A DNA stretch of 13,020 bases from positions 1 to 13,020 of the forward strand of contig JACCSF010000204.1 of NCBI GenBank assembly GCA_013813135.1. The letters are read 5' to 3'. The DNA is from Thermoleophilaceae bacterium (GTDB taxonomy: Bacteria > Actinomycetota > Thermoleophilia > Solirubrobacterales > Thermoleophilaceae). A model generated the notes under the pieces. It was not told the origin of the DNA, did no database searches, and worked only from the letters and a program-made list of their open reading frames with translations. Positions 1-6,928 of the stretch are shown piece by piece (the first letter of the stretch is position 1; every line of letters starts with the position of its first letter). The position numbers and the translations under genes were made by a program.

Positions 1-1
1 C

Positions 2-430
2 ACGCTGCCCGCGCCGCTCGCGGAGCTGCCGCTGCTCGTGCGCGCCGGCGCGGTGATCCCGCTGCTGGCGTCCGACGTGGACACGCTCGCTCCTTACCGC
101 GGTGCGGGAGTCGCCCGGTTGGCGGACCGGCTCGGCCAGATGCAGCTGCTCGCGTTCCCGCGCGCGCGCTCGAACGCCGGCATGGGCGCGCGACCCGAGC
201 GGCTGCGCTCGGTGGAGGAAGACCACGCCTGGAGGCTCACCATCCGCGGCAAGCGCGCGCGCCGCTACAGCCTGCAGGCGTCGCTGGCGACGCTGCGCAG
301 GCCGTTCGCGCCGCGCTCGCTCGCGCTCGACGGGCGGCCGCTGCCACGCGGCTCCTGGAGCTACGACCGTCGCACCAAGGTCCTACGGGCCGGCTTCCGG
401 CTGCGCAGCGGCACGCTGGTCGTCCACTAG
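2..430 (+). CDS. C-terminal part of a GH31-like glycoside hydrolase (5' end outside window)
   Basis: Only the last 142 codons are present; the frame is open from base 2, so the gene begins upstream. The visible start reads ELPLLVRAGAVIPLL, which matches the block following the catalytic barrel in glycoside hydrolase family 31 (usually 'ELPLFVRAGAIIP'), where the barrel passes into the C-terminal beta-sandwich domains. The remainder is Arg-rich and beta-like, ending in a small domain with a GxLVVH end. The catalytic Asp residues would lie upstream, so activity and substrate (alpha-glucoside or alpha-xyloside) cannot be judged. A GTG at 38 is in frame but would start inside the conserved block, so I do not use it as the start. 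The TAG stop overlaps the stop of the convergent SGNH gene. Family assignment rests on one short motif and is tentative. Confidence 0.6.
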   Translation, partial: TLPAPLAELPLLVRAGAVIPLLASDVDTLAPYRGAGVARLADRLGQMQLLAFPRARSNAGMGARPERLRSVEEDHAWRLTIRGKRARRYSLQASLATLRRPFAPRSLALDGRPLPRGSWSYDRRTKVLRAGFRLRSGTLVVH

Positions 431-1494
431 CCGCCGAAGTCCCGTCGCACCGCCTCGAGGACGACGTCCGCCGCCACCCCGGCGCCGGCGTCGTTCAGGT
501 GGATGCCGTCCGCGTCGCGCACGATCCGGCGACGGCCGTCGACACTCATCGCGTCGCGGTAGCGGCCACCGGGCGTGAACAGCTCCGTCATGTCGAGCAC
601 GCGCACCTGCGCCCGGAACGGCTGGGCAGCGACCTCGATCGCGGCGTTCACCGTGCGTGCCACCTCGGCCAGGTCGTCGTCGCGCGGGACCGGCAGCGTC
701 AGCCAGTACACGCGCGCGCTGCCGCCCTGCCTGTAGGTGTTCATCATGCGGCGCACCCGGTTGGCGTACGCGGCCGCCCACGGCGGCCCGCAGCAGTCGA
801 CGTTGGCGCCGTCCGGCCCCGGCAGTGGGAAGCCCTCGTTGGCCCCGATGAACACCACCACCGCGTCGGGCCGGCGCTCGCGCACGTGCTGGGTGGACAG
901 CTTGCCCCAGTCGACCAGCCCGGTCTTGGAGATCCCGGTGCCCACGTGCGGGTCGCGCTGCACGTCCACGTCCTCGTCGCTCTCAGCCATGCGGCGCGCC
1001 GTCTCCACGTCGAGCGGCATCGCGAGCGAGTCGCCGGTCACGAGCAGGGTGTCGAGCTGCCGCGGCGGCTCGGGCTTGGCGCCCAGCTCCGCCGGGTCGA
1101 AGGCGTCGGGGGACACCGCCGGCACGCCGCCCCTGGCGGCGCTCGGCGTGGAGCCGAAGCCGCCCTCATCGCCGACGCCCTCGTCCTCGAGGAACGCGAG
1201 CGCGTCGTCACCCCACTCGTCGAGCGGCAGCCGGTCGGCGACCCAGCCGACGGGCTCGCCGACGGCGACCACGACGTCGCGCTCGAAGCCCGGCTGCATC
1301 TCGTCGCCGGCGGTGCGCACCGAGGAGCCCTCGAACAGCACCAGCACCACGACGGCGAGGAACACGACGATCATCCCGTCGCGAGCCCGCCGGCGCGGGC
1401 CGGCGGGCGCCTTGGGAATGGGCGGGGCGGCGCCGGGGGCATCGCCGCCGGGCACGCCGGGCAGGTCCGGCGGGGGTGTCGGCTCGCCGCTCAA
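427..1494 (-). CDS. Membrane-anchored SGNH/GDSL hydrolase-like protein (DUF459-like), partner of the MBOAT
   Basis: A 355-aa protein with a Pro/Ala-rich cytosolic N-terminus (1-38), one membrane segment (about 41-55), an acidic linker (about 90-145) and an extracytoplasmic SGNH domain. Visible blocks are TGDSLAMP with nucleophile Ser156, GTGISK (185-190), FIGANEG with Asn219, and DADGIHLN with Asp329 and His332. Thus the Ser, Asn and Asp/His residues are all present. A Cys-Cys pair at 234-235 is shared with the SGNH protein at 4311-5522. The start is TTG; its TTGA overlaps the MBOAT stop, implying translational coupling. In known pairs such as PatA/PatB or AlgI/AlgJ/AlgX, an MBOAT exports acyl groups and an SGNH protein transfers them to a glycan. 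By inference this protein is an acyltransferase or esterase acting on an envelope polysaccharide. The family call is strong; the substrate is unknown. Confidence 0.87.
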   Translation of the reverse strand: MSGEPTPPPDLPGVPGGDAPGAAPPIPKAPAGPRRRARDGMIVVFLAVVVLVLFEGSSVRTAGDEMQPGFERDVVVAVGEPVGWVADRLPLDEWGDDALAFLEDEGVGDEGGFGSTPSAARGGVPAVSPDAFDPAELGAKPEPPRQLDTLLVTGDSLAMPLDVETARRMAESDEDVDVQRDPHVGTGISKTGLVDWGKLSTQHVRERRPDAVVVFIGANEGFPLPGPDGANVDCCGPPWAAAYANRVRRMMNTYRQGGSARVYWLTLPVPRDDDLAEVARTVNAAIEVAAQPFRAQVRVLDMTELFTPGGRYRDAMSVDGRRRIVRDADGIHLNDAGAGVAADVVLEAVRRDFGG

Positions 1495-2882
1495 AACTGG
1501 AAGTAGATGAAGGGCGGCACGCCCTGGCTGGGCACCGTAGCGCCGACCATGGCCACCACCGCCGCAAGCCCGAAGCCGAGCGCGTAGTCGGGCAGCTGGG
1601 TCACGCGCAGCCGGAGCCGCTCGAGCGGATCGGGCGGCAGCAGCTGGAAGCCGATCACGCCGCCCACCACCGCGACGGTGACCGGCGCCCAGAGCGTGGC
1701 CTCACCCGGGACGACCAGGCGCGAGATGAACGTGCCGGCCACGTCGAGGCTCTCCGCGCGGAACAGGATCCAGCCGAACACCACCAGGTTGAAGACGATC
1801 GCCCAGCGCAGCCACGCCGGGGCGTCGATGCGGTCGCGCAGGAAGCGCTCCACCACGAGTCCCAGCCCGTGCAGGGTGCCCCAGAGGACGAAGCCCCAGG
1901 CCGCTCCGTGCCAGAGCCCGCCCAGCACCATCGTGATCATCAGGTTGCGCGCGATCTTCCACTTCCCGCCGCGGTTGCCGCCCAGCGGGATGTAGAGGAA
2001 GTCGCGCAGGAAGCGCGACAGGGTCATGTGCCAGCGGCGCCAGAACTCGCGGAAGCTGGTGGCGCGGTAGGGGCTGTTGAAGTTCTGCGGGAACACGAAC
2101 CCCATTAGCAGCGCCACGCCGATCGCGATGTCCGTGTAGCCCGAGAAGTCGCAGTAGATCTGGGCGGCGTAGGCGTAGGCGGCCAGCGCCACGTCGGGCG
2201 CCGAGTAGGCCTCGGGCACGCCGAATACCGGGTCGACCACCTCGCGGGCCAGGTAGTCGGCCAGCGCGACCTTCTTGACCAGCCCGAGCGCGATCAGCAC
2301 CACGGCGGCGCCCACGGCGACGTCCCGGGGATCGCGCGGCTTCGACAGCTGCGGGATGAACTCTCGCGCCCGCACGATCGGCCCGGCCACCACGTGCGGG
2401 AAGAAGCTCAGGTAGAGGCCGAAGTCGAGCAGCGAGGCCGGTGGGAGCAGCCTGCGCTTGACGTCGACCACGTACGAGATGGCCTGGAACGCGATGAACG
2501 AGAGCCCGATCGGCAGCGCCAGCGTGAGCAGCGGCAGGGGCATGCCGAGGCCGAGCTTGTCGAGGAAGGCGCCGATCTCGTCGACGAAGAATCCGTAGTA
2601 CTTGAACAGCCCGAGGACGCCGAGGTCGAGCGCCACGGTTGCGCCGACGATCCAGTTGCGCCGGCGTTCGTCGGAGGTCCGGTGGACCAGCGCCGCGCCC
2701 GCCTGGTTTGCCAGGGTCAGTCCGGCGAGCAGGATGCAACAGCGGGGGCTGGCGGCCGCGTAGAAGAGGTAGCTCGCCGCCAGGACGAAGGGCTTCCAGA
2801 CTCGCGGATGGGGCATGAGCGCCCACGAGAGGGCCAGCACCACCGGAAAGAAGAATGCGAACTCGAACGACGGGAAGACCAT
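1491..2882 (-). CDS. MBOAT family membrane O-acyltransferase (AlgI/PatA-like)
   Basis: A 463-aa polytopic membrane protein with many hydrophobic segments. It begins MVFPSFEFAFFFPVVL, the typical MBOAT start, which fixes the ATG. Conserved blocks include KYYGFF (94-99), QIYCDFSGYTDIAIG (241-255), FREFWRRWHMTLSRFLRDF (277-295, with His285) and GGLWHGAAW, whose His325 corresponds to the catalytic His of AlgI-type proteins. It ends with FIYFQF, also common in the family. The known role of AlgI/PatA/DltB relatives is to move activated acyl groups, usually acetyl, across the membrane for O-acylation of exported polymers. It is followed directly, with a 4-bp overlap, by an SGNH protein, matching the usual acceptor-side partner. 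No Shine-Dalgarno is visible upstream; a TACTAT hexamer lies at 2894-2899 on this strand. The polymer acylated is not shown by the sequence. Confidence 0.93.
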   Translation of the reverse strand: MVFPSFEFAFFFPVVLALSWALMPHPRVWKPFVLAASYLFYAAASPRCCILLAGLTLANQAGAALVHRTSDERRRNWIVGATVALDLGVLGLFKYYGFFVDEIGAFLDKLGLGMPLPLLTLALPIGLSFIAFQAISYVVDVKRRLLPPASLLDFGLYLSFFPHVVAGPIVRAREFIPQLSKPRDPRDVAVGAAVVLIALGLVKKVALADYLAREVVDPVFGVPEAYSAPDVALAAYAYAAQIYCDFSGYTDIAIGVALLMGFVFPQNFNSPYRATSFREFWRRWHMTLSRFLRDFLYIPLGGNRGGKWKIARNLMITMVLGGLWHGAAWGFVLWGTLHGLGLVVERFLRDRIDAPAWLRWAIVFNLVVFGWILFRAESLDVAGTFISRLVVPGEATLWAPVTVAVVGGVIGFQLLPPDPLERLRLRVTQLPDYALGFGLAAVVAMVGATVPSQGVPPFIYFQF

Positions 2883-3520
2883 TTGGCGCGGCGATAGTAG
2901 GCGCGCTGGCGGCCGCCGTGGCGGCTGCGCCGCCCGCGGCCGACGCAGCCTGCGGCGGAGTGGTGCACTTCCAGCCTGCGAAGCTGCACCGCCCCGGGGC
3001 TCCTCCGCTGGCCGTCGGCGACTCGGTGATGTTGGGAGCGGCGCTGCAGTTCCGACGCGCGGGGTTCGAGATCGACGTGCGCGGGTGCCGCCAGATGAGC
3101 GAGGGCTTGGACGTGCTGTCGGCGCGCAGCCGGGCCGGTTCGCTGCCCGACGTGGCGGTGGTCGCCCTCGGGACCAACTGGACCGTCACGACGGCGCAGA
3201 TCCGCTCGGCGCTGCGGATCTTGGGCCGGCATCGCGTGCTCGGACTGGTGACGTCACCCGAGCTGGGGAGCGGTCCGAGCTCCGACCAGGCCGTGATGCG
3301 CGCCGCGGGGCGCCGCTGGAAGCTGCGGGTGAAGGTGCTCGACTGGGTAGCCCGCAGCGCCGGCAAGCCCTGGACGTGGGACGGAATGCACCTCGGGCCC
3401 GAGGGCGCCGCGGCCTACGCCCGCCTGCTGAGCCGCGCCTTCACGTGGCCGATCCCGAGCCTGGAGATGACCATGACGCGGGCGGCGACGCTGGAGCCGC
3501 CAGAGCGGCTGAGCGGTTAG
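2855..3520 (+). CDS. Small secreted SGNH/GDSL hydrolase-like protein
   Basis: A 221-aa protein. An N-terminal signal peptide is likely: a basic start (MRTRTTGR), a hydrophobic Ala-rich core (about 10-25) and an AADA cleavage region near 28-31. The mature part has SGNH blocks: VGDSVMLG with Ser57, LGTNW with Asn108, and WDGMHLGPEG with Asp176 and His179. It is shorter than, and only distantly related to, the two larger SGNH proteins here, resembling the lone SGNH modules attached to OafA-type acyltransferases. Cys33 and Cys78 could form a disulphide. The ATG at 2855 has a GGAAAG Shine-Dalgarno at 2845-2850 and lies inside the divergent MBOAT gene, giving a 28-bp head-to-head overlap; later starts would lose the signal peptide. 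Probably an esterase or acyltransferase acting outside the membrane; the substrate is unknown. Confidence 0.82.
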   Translation: MRTRTTGRPFGAAIVGALAAAVAAAPPAADAACGGVVHFQPAKLHRPGAPPLAVGDSVMLGAALQFRRAGFEIDVRGCRQMSEGLDVLSARSRAGSLPDVAVVALGTNWTVTTAQIRSALRILGRHRVLGLVTSPELGSGPSSDQAVMRAAGRRWKLRVKVLDWVARSAGKPWTWDGMHLGPEGAAAYARLLSRAFTWPIPSLEMTMTRAATLEPPERLSG

Positions 3521-3568
3521 CGGCAGTACCCAGCTCGAGGAAGCGACGTGGATCTCGGGGGTGCCGCT
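3519..3568. terminator. Imperfect hairpin between two convergent genes
   Basis: AGCGGCA (3519-3525) and TGCCGCT (3562-3568) form a 7-bp perfect inverted repeat. A further CCC/GGG pairing is possible after a 3-nt bulge. It begins at the stop codon of the secreted SGNH gene and lies in the 83-bp gap before the convergent phosphatase gene. There is no T-run on either side, so this is a possible bidirectional terminator by position only. A weaker CCTGAG/CTCAGG repeat (3580-3585 / 3603-3608) touches the phosphatase stop. Confidence 0.35.
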
Positions 3569-3603
3569 CATAACGGTTTCCTGAGGCGCCGGAGGAGGGT
3601 TTC

Positions 3604-4314
3604 TCAGGGCTCGAGCACCCGGTCGCGCAGGGAGGCGATGTCGGCGTCGCGAAGCCCGCCCGCCCTCAGGCACTCCTGGACGTCGACCTCGGCGAGGGTG
3701 GACAGGATCGCCCCTTCGGCGGTTGTGCCGTGCCCGCTCAGGTAGTCGGCGAGCGTCGGTCCCTGGTCCTCCTCCCCCAGCGCGGCGTAGCGCACGGTCA
3801 GGCGCTCGCGGCTGAGCGCGTAGTCCCTCGCGATCGCCTGCGGCGGCATTCCCAGGAGCGCCAGCAGCAGCATCGCGATCTGGCCGGTGCGGTCGCGGCC
3901 GCCGACGCAGTGCACGAGCACCCCGCCGGGCTCTGCGCCGGCGATCGCGGCGACAACGCGCGCGCTGCGCTCCGGGAAGCGATCCAGGTGCGGCCGGTAG
4001 TACAGCGGTGTGGCGAACTGCGGCCCGCGGGCCCAGCGGTCCCAGAACCGGGCGTCCTCGCGACCGTCCAGCGGCAGGAGCACCGTGGTGAGGCCGGCGG
4101 GGCGTTCTCGGTCCAGGTGACGCTCGTCTTCGTTGCGCAGGTCGATGATCGTGCGGATGCCGTGCCCTCGAAGCGCCGACCAGCCCGCGGCCGTGAGGCG
4201 GTCGGGCGAGTCGCCCCGGACCACCGCCCCCCAGCGAGTCGCGCGGCCGTCCACCGCCCGCAGGCCGCCGAGGTCGCGCACGTTGAAGCAGCCGTCCCAG
4301 TCGAGGTGCCTCAC
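3604..4314 (-). CDS. Tyrosine-phosphatase3-type (dual specificity-like) protein phosphatase
   Basis: A 236-aa soluble protein without signal peptide. The N-terminus carries the hallmark FNVRDLGG block (10-17), then IIDLRNEDE (56-64). The catalytic P-loop is HCVGGRDRTG, giving CX5R with Cys136 and Arg142. This layout and length match the Tyr_phosphatase3 group (PF13350), which includes Mycobacterium PtpB/MptpB-like enzymes acting on phosphotyrosine, other phosphoproteins or phosphoinositides. The start is GTG; its GTGA overlaps the stop of the upstream secreted SGNH gene, so translation is probably coupled. It is the last gene of the spoIID-SGNH-phosphatase unit. A cytosolic phosphatase after two exported wall proteins suggests regulation of wall growth or removal of a phosphate from a precursor, but this is inference. 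Confidence 0.88.
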   Translation of the reverse strand: MRHLDWDGCFNVRDLGGLRAVDGRATRWGAVVRGDSPDRLTAAGWSALRGHGIRTIIDLRNEDERHLDRERPAGLTTVLLPLDGREDARFWDRWARGPQFATPLYYRPHLDRFPERSARVVAAIAGAEPGGVLVHCVGGRDRTGQIAMLLLALLGMPPQAIARDYALSRERLTVRYAALGEEDQGPTLADYLSGHGTTAEGAILSTLAEVDVQECLRAGGLRDADIASLRDRVLEP

Positions 4315-5522
4315 GGCAGCATGCGGTCGCGCCGCAGCGCGGACATCACGAGCCGCGCTGCCAGCGCGGCGCCGGTGGTGTTCAGGTGCACGCCGTCGCT
4401 CTGGCGCACGCGCACGCGCTTGCCGTCGATCTCCATCGAGCTCCGGAAGCGGCCGCCGGGAGTGAACACCTCGTCCAGCTCGATCAGGCGCACGTCGTCC
4501 CCGAGGCCCTGCGCCGCCTGGCGCAGGGCGGCGTTCACCGCCGGGAAGATCTGCCGGAAGAGGCCGTCCCGGGGTGCGGGGAGCAGCAGCCAGTACACGC
4601 GCCCGCGACCGCCGCGGGCGTAGGTGCGCATCATCTCCCGCGCGCGGCGCGCGTACTCGGCTATCCAGGAGACCCCGCAGCAGGCGGCGCCGGCTATCGG
4701 GAATCCGTCGTTCGCTCCGAGGAACACCACCGTCACGTCGGGTCGAAGGCCCGCGGCCTGCTCGCGAGCGTGCACCCGCCAGTCGAGCAGCGACGGCTTG
4801 GATATCCCGGTGGACACGCGCGCGTCGCTGCGCACCAGCGCGCGCACCGAGCGGGCCCGCTCGCGTATGAAGGAGTCGATCAGCTGGATCATCGAGTCGC
4901 CCGTGGCAAGGATGCGCAGGCGCCCGCTCGGCGGATTGGCGCGCATCGTGCGGCGCACGCGCTGGTACGGCATCGCGGCCGTGACGACGTAGCCGCCGGG
5001 CCGCACCGCGCGGAAGCGAACCGTGCGTTCATGCGGACCGGGCCGCAGCTGAACCGTGCGACAGCGTTCTCGCGCGCCCGGTGTGCGCACGCAGAAGCGA
5101 ACGGCGAAGTCGCCAAGGTGCCAGCGGTCGCGCAGGTGCATCGCCGCGCCGTGGGGCGCCATGGTCATGCGCGGCCCGTCCATCGTCATCCGGTGCGCGC
5201 AGGAGGGCGTGCGAACATCCGCCGTGGCGGTGGCCGGTGATCCGTCCGCCGCTGCCTGCATCGTCGTGAAGCGCCGCAGGGTGCTCGCGCAGCTCCACCT
5301 AGCGAAGCGCCCGAGCACGGTCTCCTCGGTGCTCGGGGTGAGCGTTCGCTGCGCGCCGGTCAGCTCGTCGCGCACGGTCAGCTCGACGCCGGGGCGAGCG
5401 TTCACGCGCAACGCGATGCGGCCGGGCTCGCGAGCGCTGGCGCGCACGGTGAGTGCGTCTGCGGCAGGGGCTACGAGGAGGAGCAGGCCAAGCGCCAGCG
5501 GAAGCGCGGCGGCGCGCCTCAC
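4311..5522 (-). CDS. Secreted SGNH/DUF459-like hydrolase with N-terminal beta-rich domain
   Basis: A 403-aa protein from the GTG at 5522, which overlaps the spoIID stop as GTGA. A longer in-frame start at 5642 would add 40 Arg-rich residues before the signal peptide and lie inside spoIID, so I reject it. Residues 1-23 form a signal peptide with a Leu-rich core and an AADA end. Residues about 24-200 are a beta-like domain with Cys78, Cys108, Cys144 and Cys154 and a Met/His-rich stretch (109-129). The SGNH domain follows: ATGDSMIQ with Ser210, STGISKPSLLDW (237-248), FLGANDG with Asn271, CCG (281-283), FTPGGRFR (353-360) and SDGVHLN with Asp376 and His379. It is a clear paralogue of the 427-1494 protein. 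Coupling to a SpoIID lytic transglycosylase suggests an O-acetyl-glycan esterase or transferase; not proven. Confidence 0.88.
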   Translation of the reverse strand: MRRAAALPLALGLLLLVAPAADALTVRASAREPGRIALRVNARPGVELTVRDELTGAQRTLTPSTEETVLGRFARWSCASTLRRFTTMQAAADGSPATATADVRTPSCAHRMTMDGPRMTMAPHGAAMHLRDRWHLGDFAVRFCVRTPGARERCRTVQLRPGPHERTVRFRAVRPGGYVVTAAMPYQRVRRTMRANPPSGRLRILATGDSMIQLIDSFIRERARSVRALVRSDARVSTGISKPSLLDWRVHAREQAAGLRPDVTVVFLGANDGFPIAGAACCGVSWIAEYARRAREMMRTYARGGRGRVYWLLLPAPRDGLFRQIFPAVNAALRQAAQGLGDDVRLIELDEVFTPGGRFRSSMEIDGKRVRVRQSDGVHLNTTGAALAARLVMSALRRDRMLP

Positions 5523-6889
5523 CGCACGCGTACGGCCGGGCCGGCGACCCTGCCGGTGCGTACGCGGTAGGCGCCCGCGCGCCCGATCTCGACTCGATAG
5601 CGCCCTGAGGCGGTCGTGCGGATGCGCCGGACCGCGCGCCAATCGCTGCCGGCACGCCGTTCCAGCACGAGTACGCGCCGCTTCGGCGCGGGCGAGAACT
5701 CCCCTGCCAGCGCGGCGGCCGTCAGGCGCGCGCCCCAGCTCGCCGGACGTGCCGAGCGTGGGTAGCGCGCGCTGCTCGCGATGCGCACGAACGTGAACCA
5801 GGTGTCGCGCAGCCCGAGGCGCGAGCGGATCGTCGGGCCGGTCAGGACGGTGGAGCCCTTGCTGCCGATTACGCGGGCCCGCACCACGCGCGGCGAGACG
5901 CCGCGATCCAGCACCTTCACGCTCTCAAAAGTTCCCGGCGCGCCCAGCGCGCGGTCGAGGGCGGCGGCGGTGGTCTTCAACTCCCAGCGGTGATACGGCG
6001 ACTGCGTGTCGTAGGGATCCGGCACGCCGACCAGCCACGGCTTCGACAGCGAGCCCACGAACGAGAACTCCACGTTCTCGGTATGGCCGCCGGAGGTCGA
6101 GAAGTAGTAGGTCACCGCCGGGACGCCGCCGTAGGTGACGATGCGGCCGGCGGTGTCGCGCACGGCGGCGTCGCTGCGCACGCTCTCGCCGGTCACGCCG
6201 CGGTAGACCTGCGAGCGCGTGTCGGGGTACTGATCGAACAGCCCCGTCGTCTTGCGCGTGGACAGCGCGTAGGTGCGTGCGGCAACGGCCTGCGTCTTGA
6301 GCGCCTCGAGCGGCCACGAGCTGGGCATCTCGCCGGCCACCACGCCGCGCACGTAGGTATCGAGGTCGAGCACGTTGATCGCGGTGACGCCGGAACCTTC
6401 CGTGCGCACCTCGATCGCGCCGCGGTAGACGCCGCTGGTCACGAAGTTGAGCGCCGGGCCGAGCAGGCGCAGCGGCTCCGGCCCCTCGAAGCGGGCGCCG
6501 TTGCCCACGCGCGCGACGCGCCTGCCGGACGACGTCGTGACCAGGATGGCGCCGCCGGACTCGCGTGCCACGTAGGTACGTCCGGGCTTCAAGGAGCGGC
6601 CGGCGATGCGCGTGGCGCCACGTACGCGGATGTACGGGTCCTCCGGCTGCAGCAGCACACGCACGGGGCGCGTCGGGGCCGAGGCCAGCCTCGTGCCCTT
6701 GTAGTAGTGGGCCAGGATCTCGTCGAACGCGCGGCCCTTGAGGGCGTAGCCGTACGCGCCGTACTGGCTCATCCCGATGCCGTGGCCGAAGCCGGCGCCG
6801 CGGATCACATGGCGCACGGCAGCGTCCGCCGCGGTGGCCGCGACGGCGAAGACAACAAGGAAGGCTGTGACGGCAAGCGTTCGACGCAT
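5519..6889 (-). CDS. SpoIID/LytB-domain lytic transglycosylase-like wall protein
   Basis: A 456-aa protein with a signal peptide (about 1-23, VFAVAATAADA). Residues 31-68 hold GAGFGHGIGMSQYGAYGYA and an ILAHYYKGT block. Residues about 165-300 carry the SpoIID core: LDLDTYVRGVVAGEMPSSW with the presumed catalytic Glu187, LKTQAVAARTYA (197-208) and YYFSTSGGHTENVE (261-274). The C-terminus (about 398-456) is a small beta-like domain. In endospore formers SpoIID cleaves peptide-free glycan strands; LytB/SpoIID proteins in non-sporulating actinobacteria are thought to act in wall remodelling. The ATG has a good AGGGGA Shine-Dalgarno at 6893-6898. It heads a unit coupled by a GTGA overlap to a secreted SGNH protein. 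No other sporulation gene is in the window, so an engulfment role is not implied. Confidence 0.9.
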   Translation of the reverse strand: MRRTLAVTAFLVVFAVAATAADAAVRHVIRGAGFGHGIGMSQYGAYGYALKGRAFDEILAHYYKGTRLASAPTRPVRVLLQPEDPYIRVRGATRIAGRSLKPGRTYVARESGGAILVTTSSGRRVARVGNGARFEGPEPLRLLGPALNFVTSGVYRGAIEVRTEGSGVTAINVLDLDTYVRGVVAGEMPSSWPLEALKTQAVAARTYALSTRKTTGLFDQYPDTRSQVYRGVTGESVRSDAAVRDTAGRIVTYGGVPAVTYYFSTSGGHTENVEFSFVGSLSKPWLVGVPDPYDTQSPYHRWELKTTAAALDRALGAPGTFESVKVLDRGVSPRVVRARVIGSKGSTVLTGPTIRSRLGLRDTWFTFVRIASSARYPRSARPASWGARLTAAALAGEFSPAPKRRVLVLERRAGSDWRAVRRIRTTASGRYRVEIGRAGAYRVRTGRVAGPAVRVR

Positions 6890-6892
6890 GAA

Positions 6893-6898
6893 TCCCCT
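6893..6898 (-). promoter_or_regulatory. Shine-Dalgarno of the SpoIID gene
   Basis: AGGGGA on the minus strand ends 3 bases before the ATG at 6889. It is the clearest ribosome binding site on the minus strand here and fixes the spoIID start. Upstream, TTGAGC (6927-6932) and GATAGA (6905-6910) are spaced by 16 bp, a possible promoter overlapping the preceding cyclase stop codon. That promoter would leave a very short leader, so I give it little weight. Confidence 0.5.
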
Positions 6899-6928
6899 AA
6901 CGCCTCTATCGGCGGAAGGTAGCGGGGC

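Noticed and set aside
1702..3366. 554-codon minus-strand open frame across the MBOAT gene and beyond
   Set aside because: Arg/Ala/Pro-rich, no motifs, and it overlaps the MBOAT gene in another frame plus the secreted SGNH gene antisense. A GC-rich shadow.
5523..5642. 40-residue N-terminal extension of the secreted SGNH protein
   Set aside because: Arg-rich, lies inside spoIID, and would bury the signal peptide; the GTGA overlap at 5522 gives a normal start.
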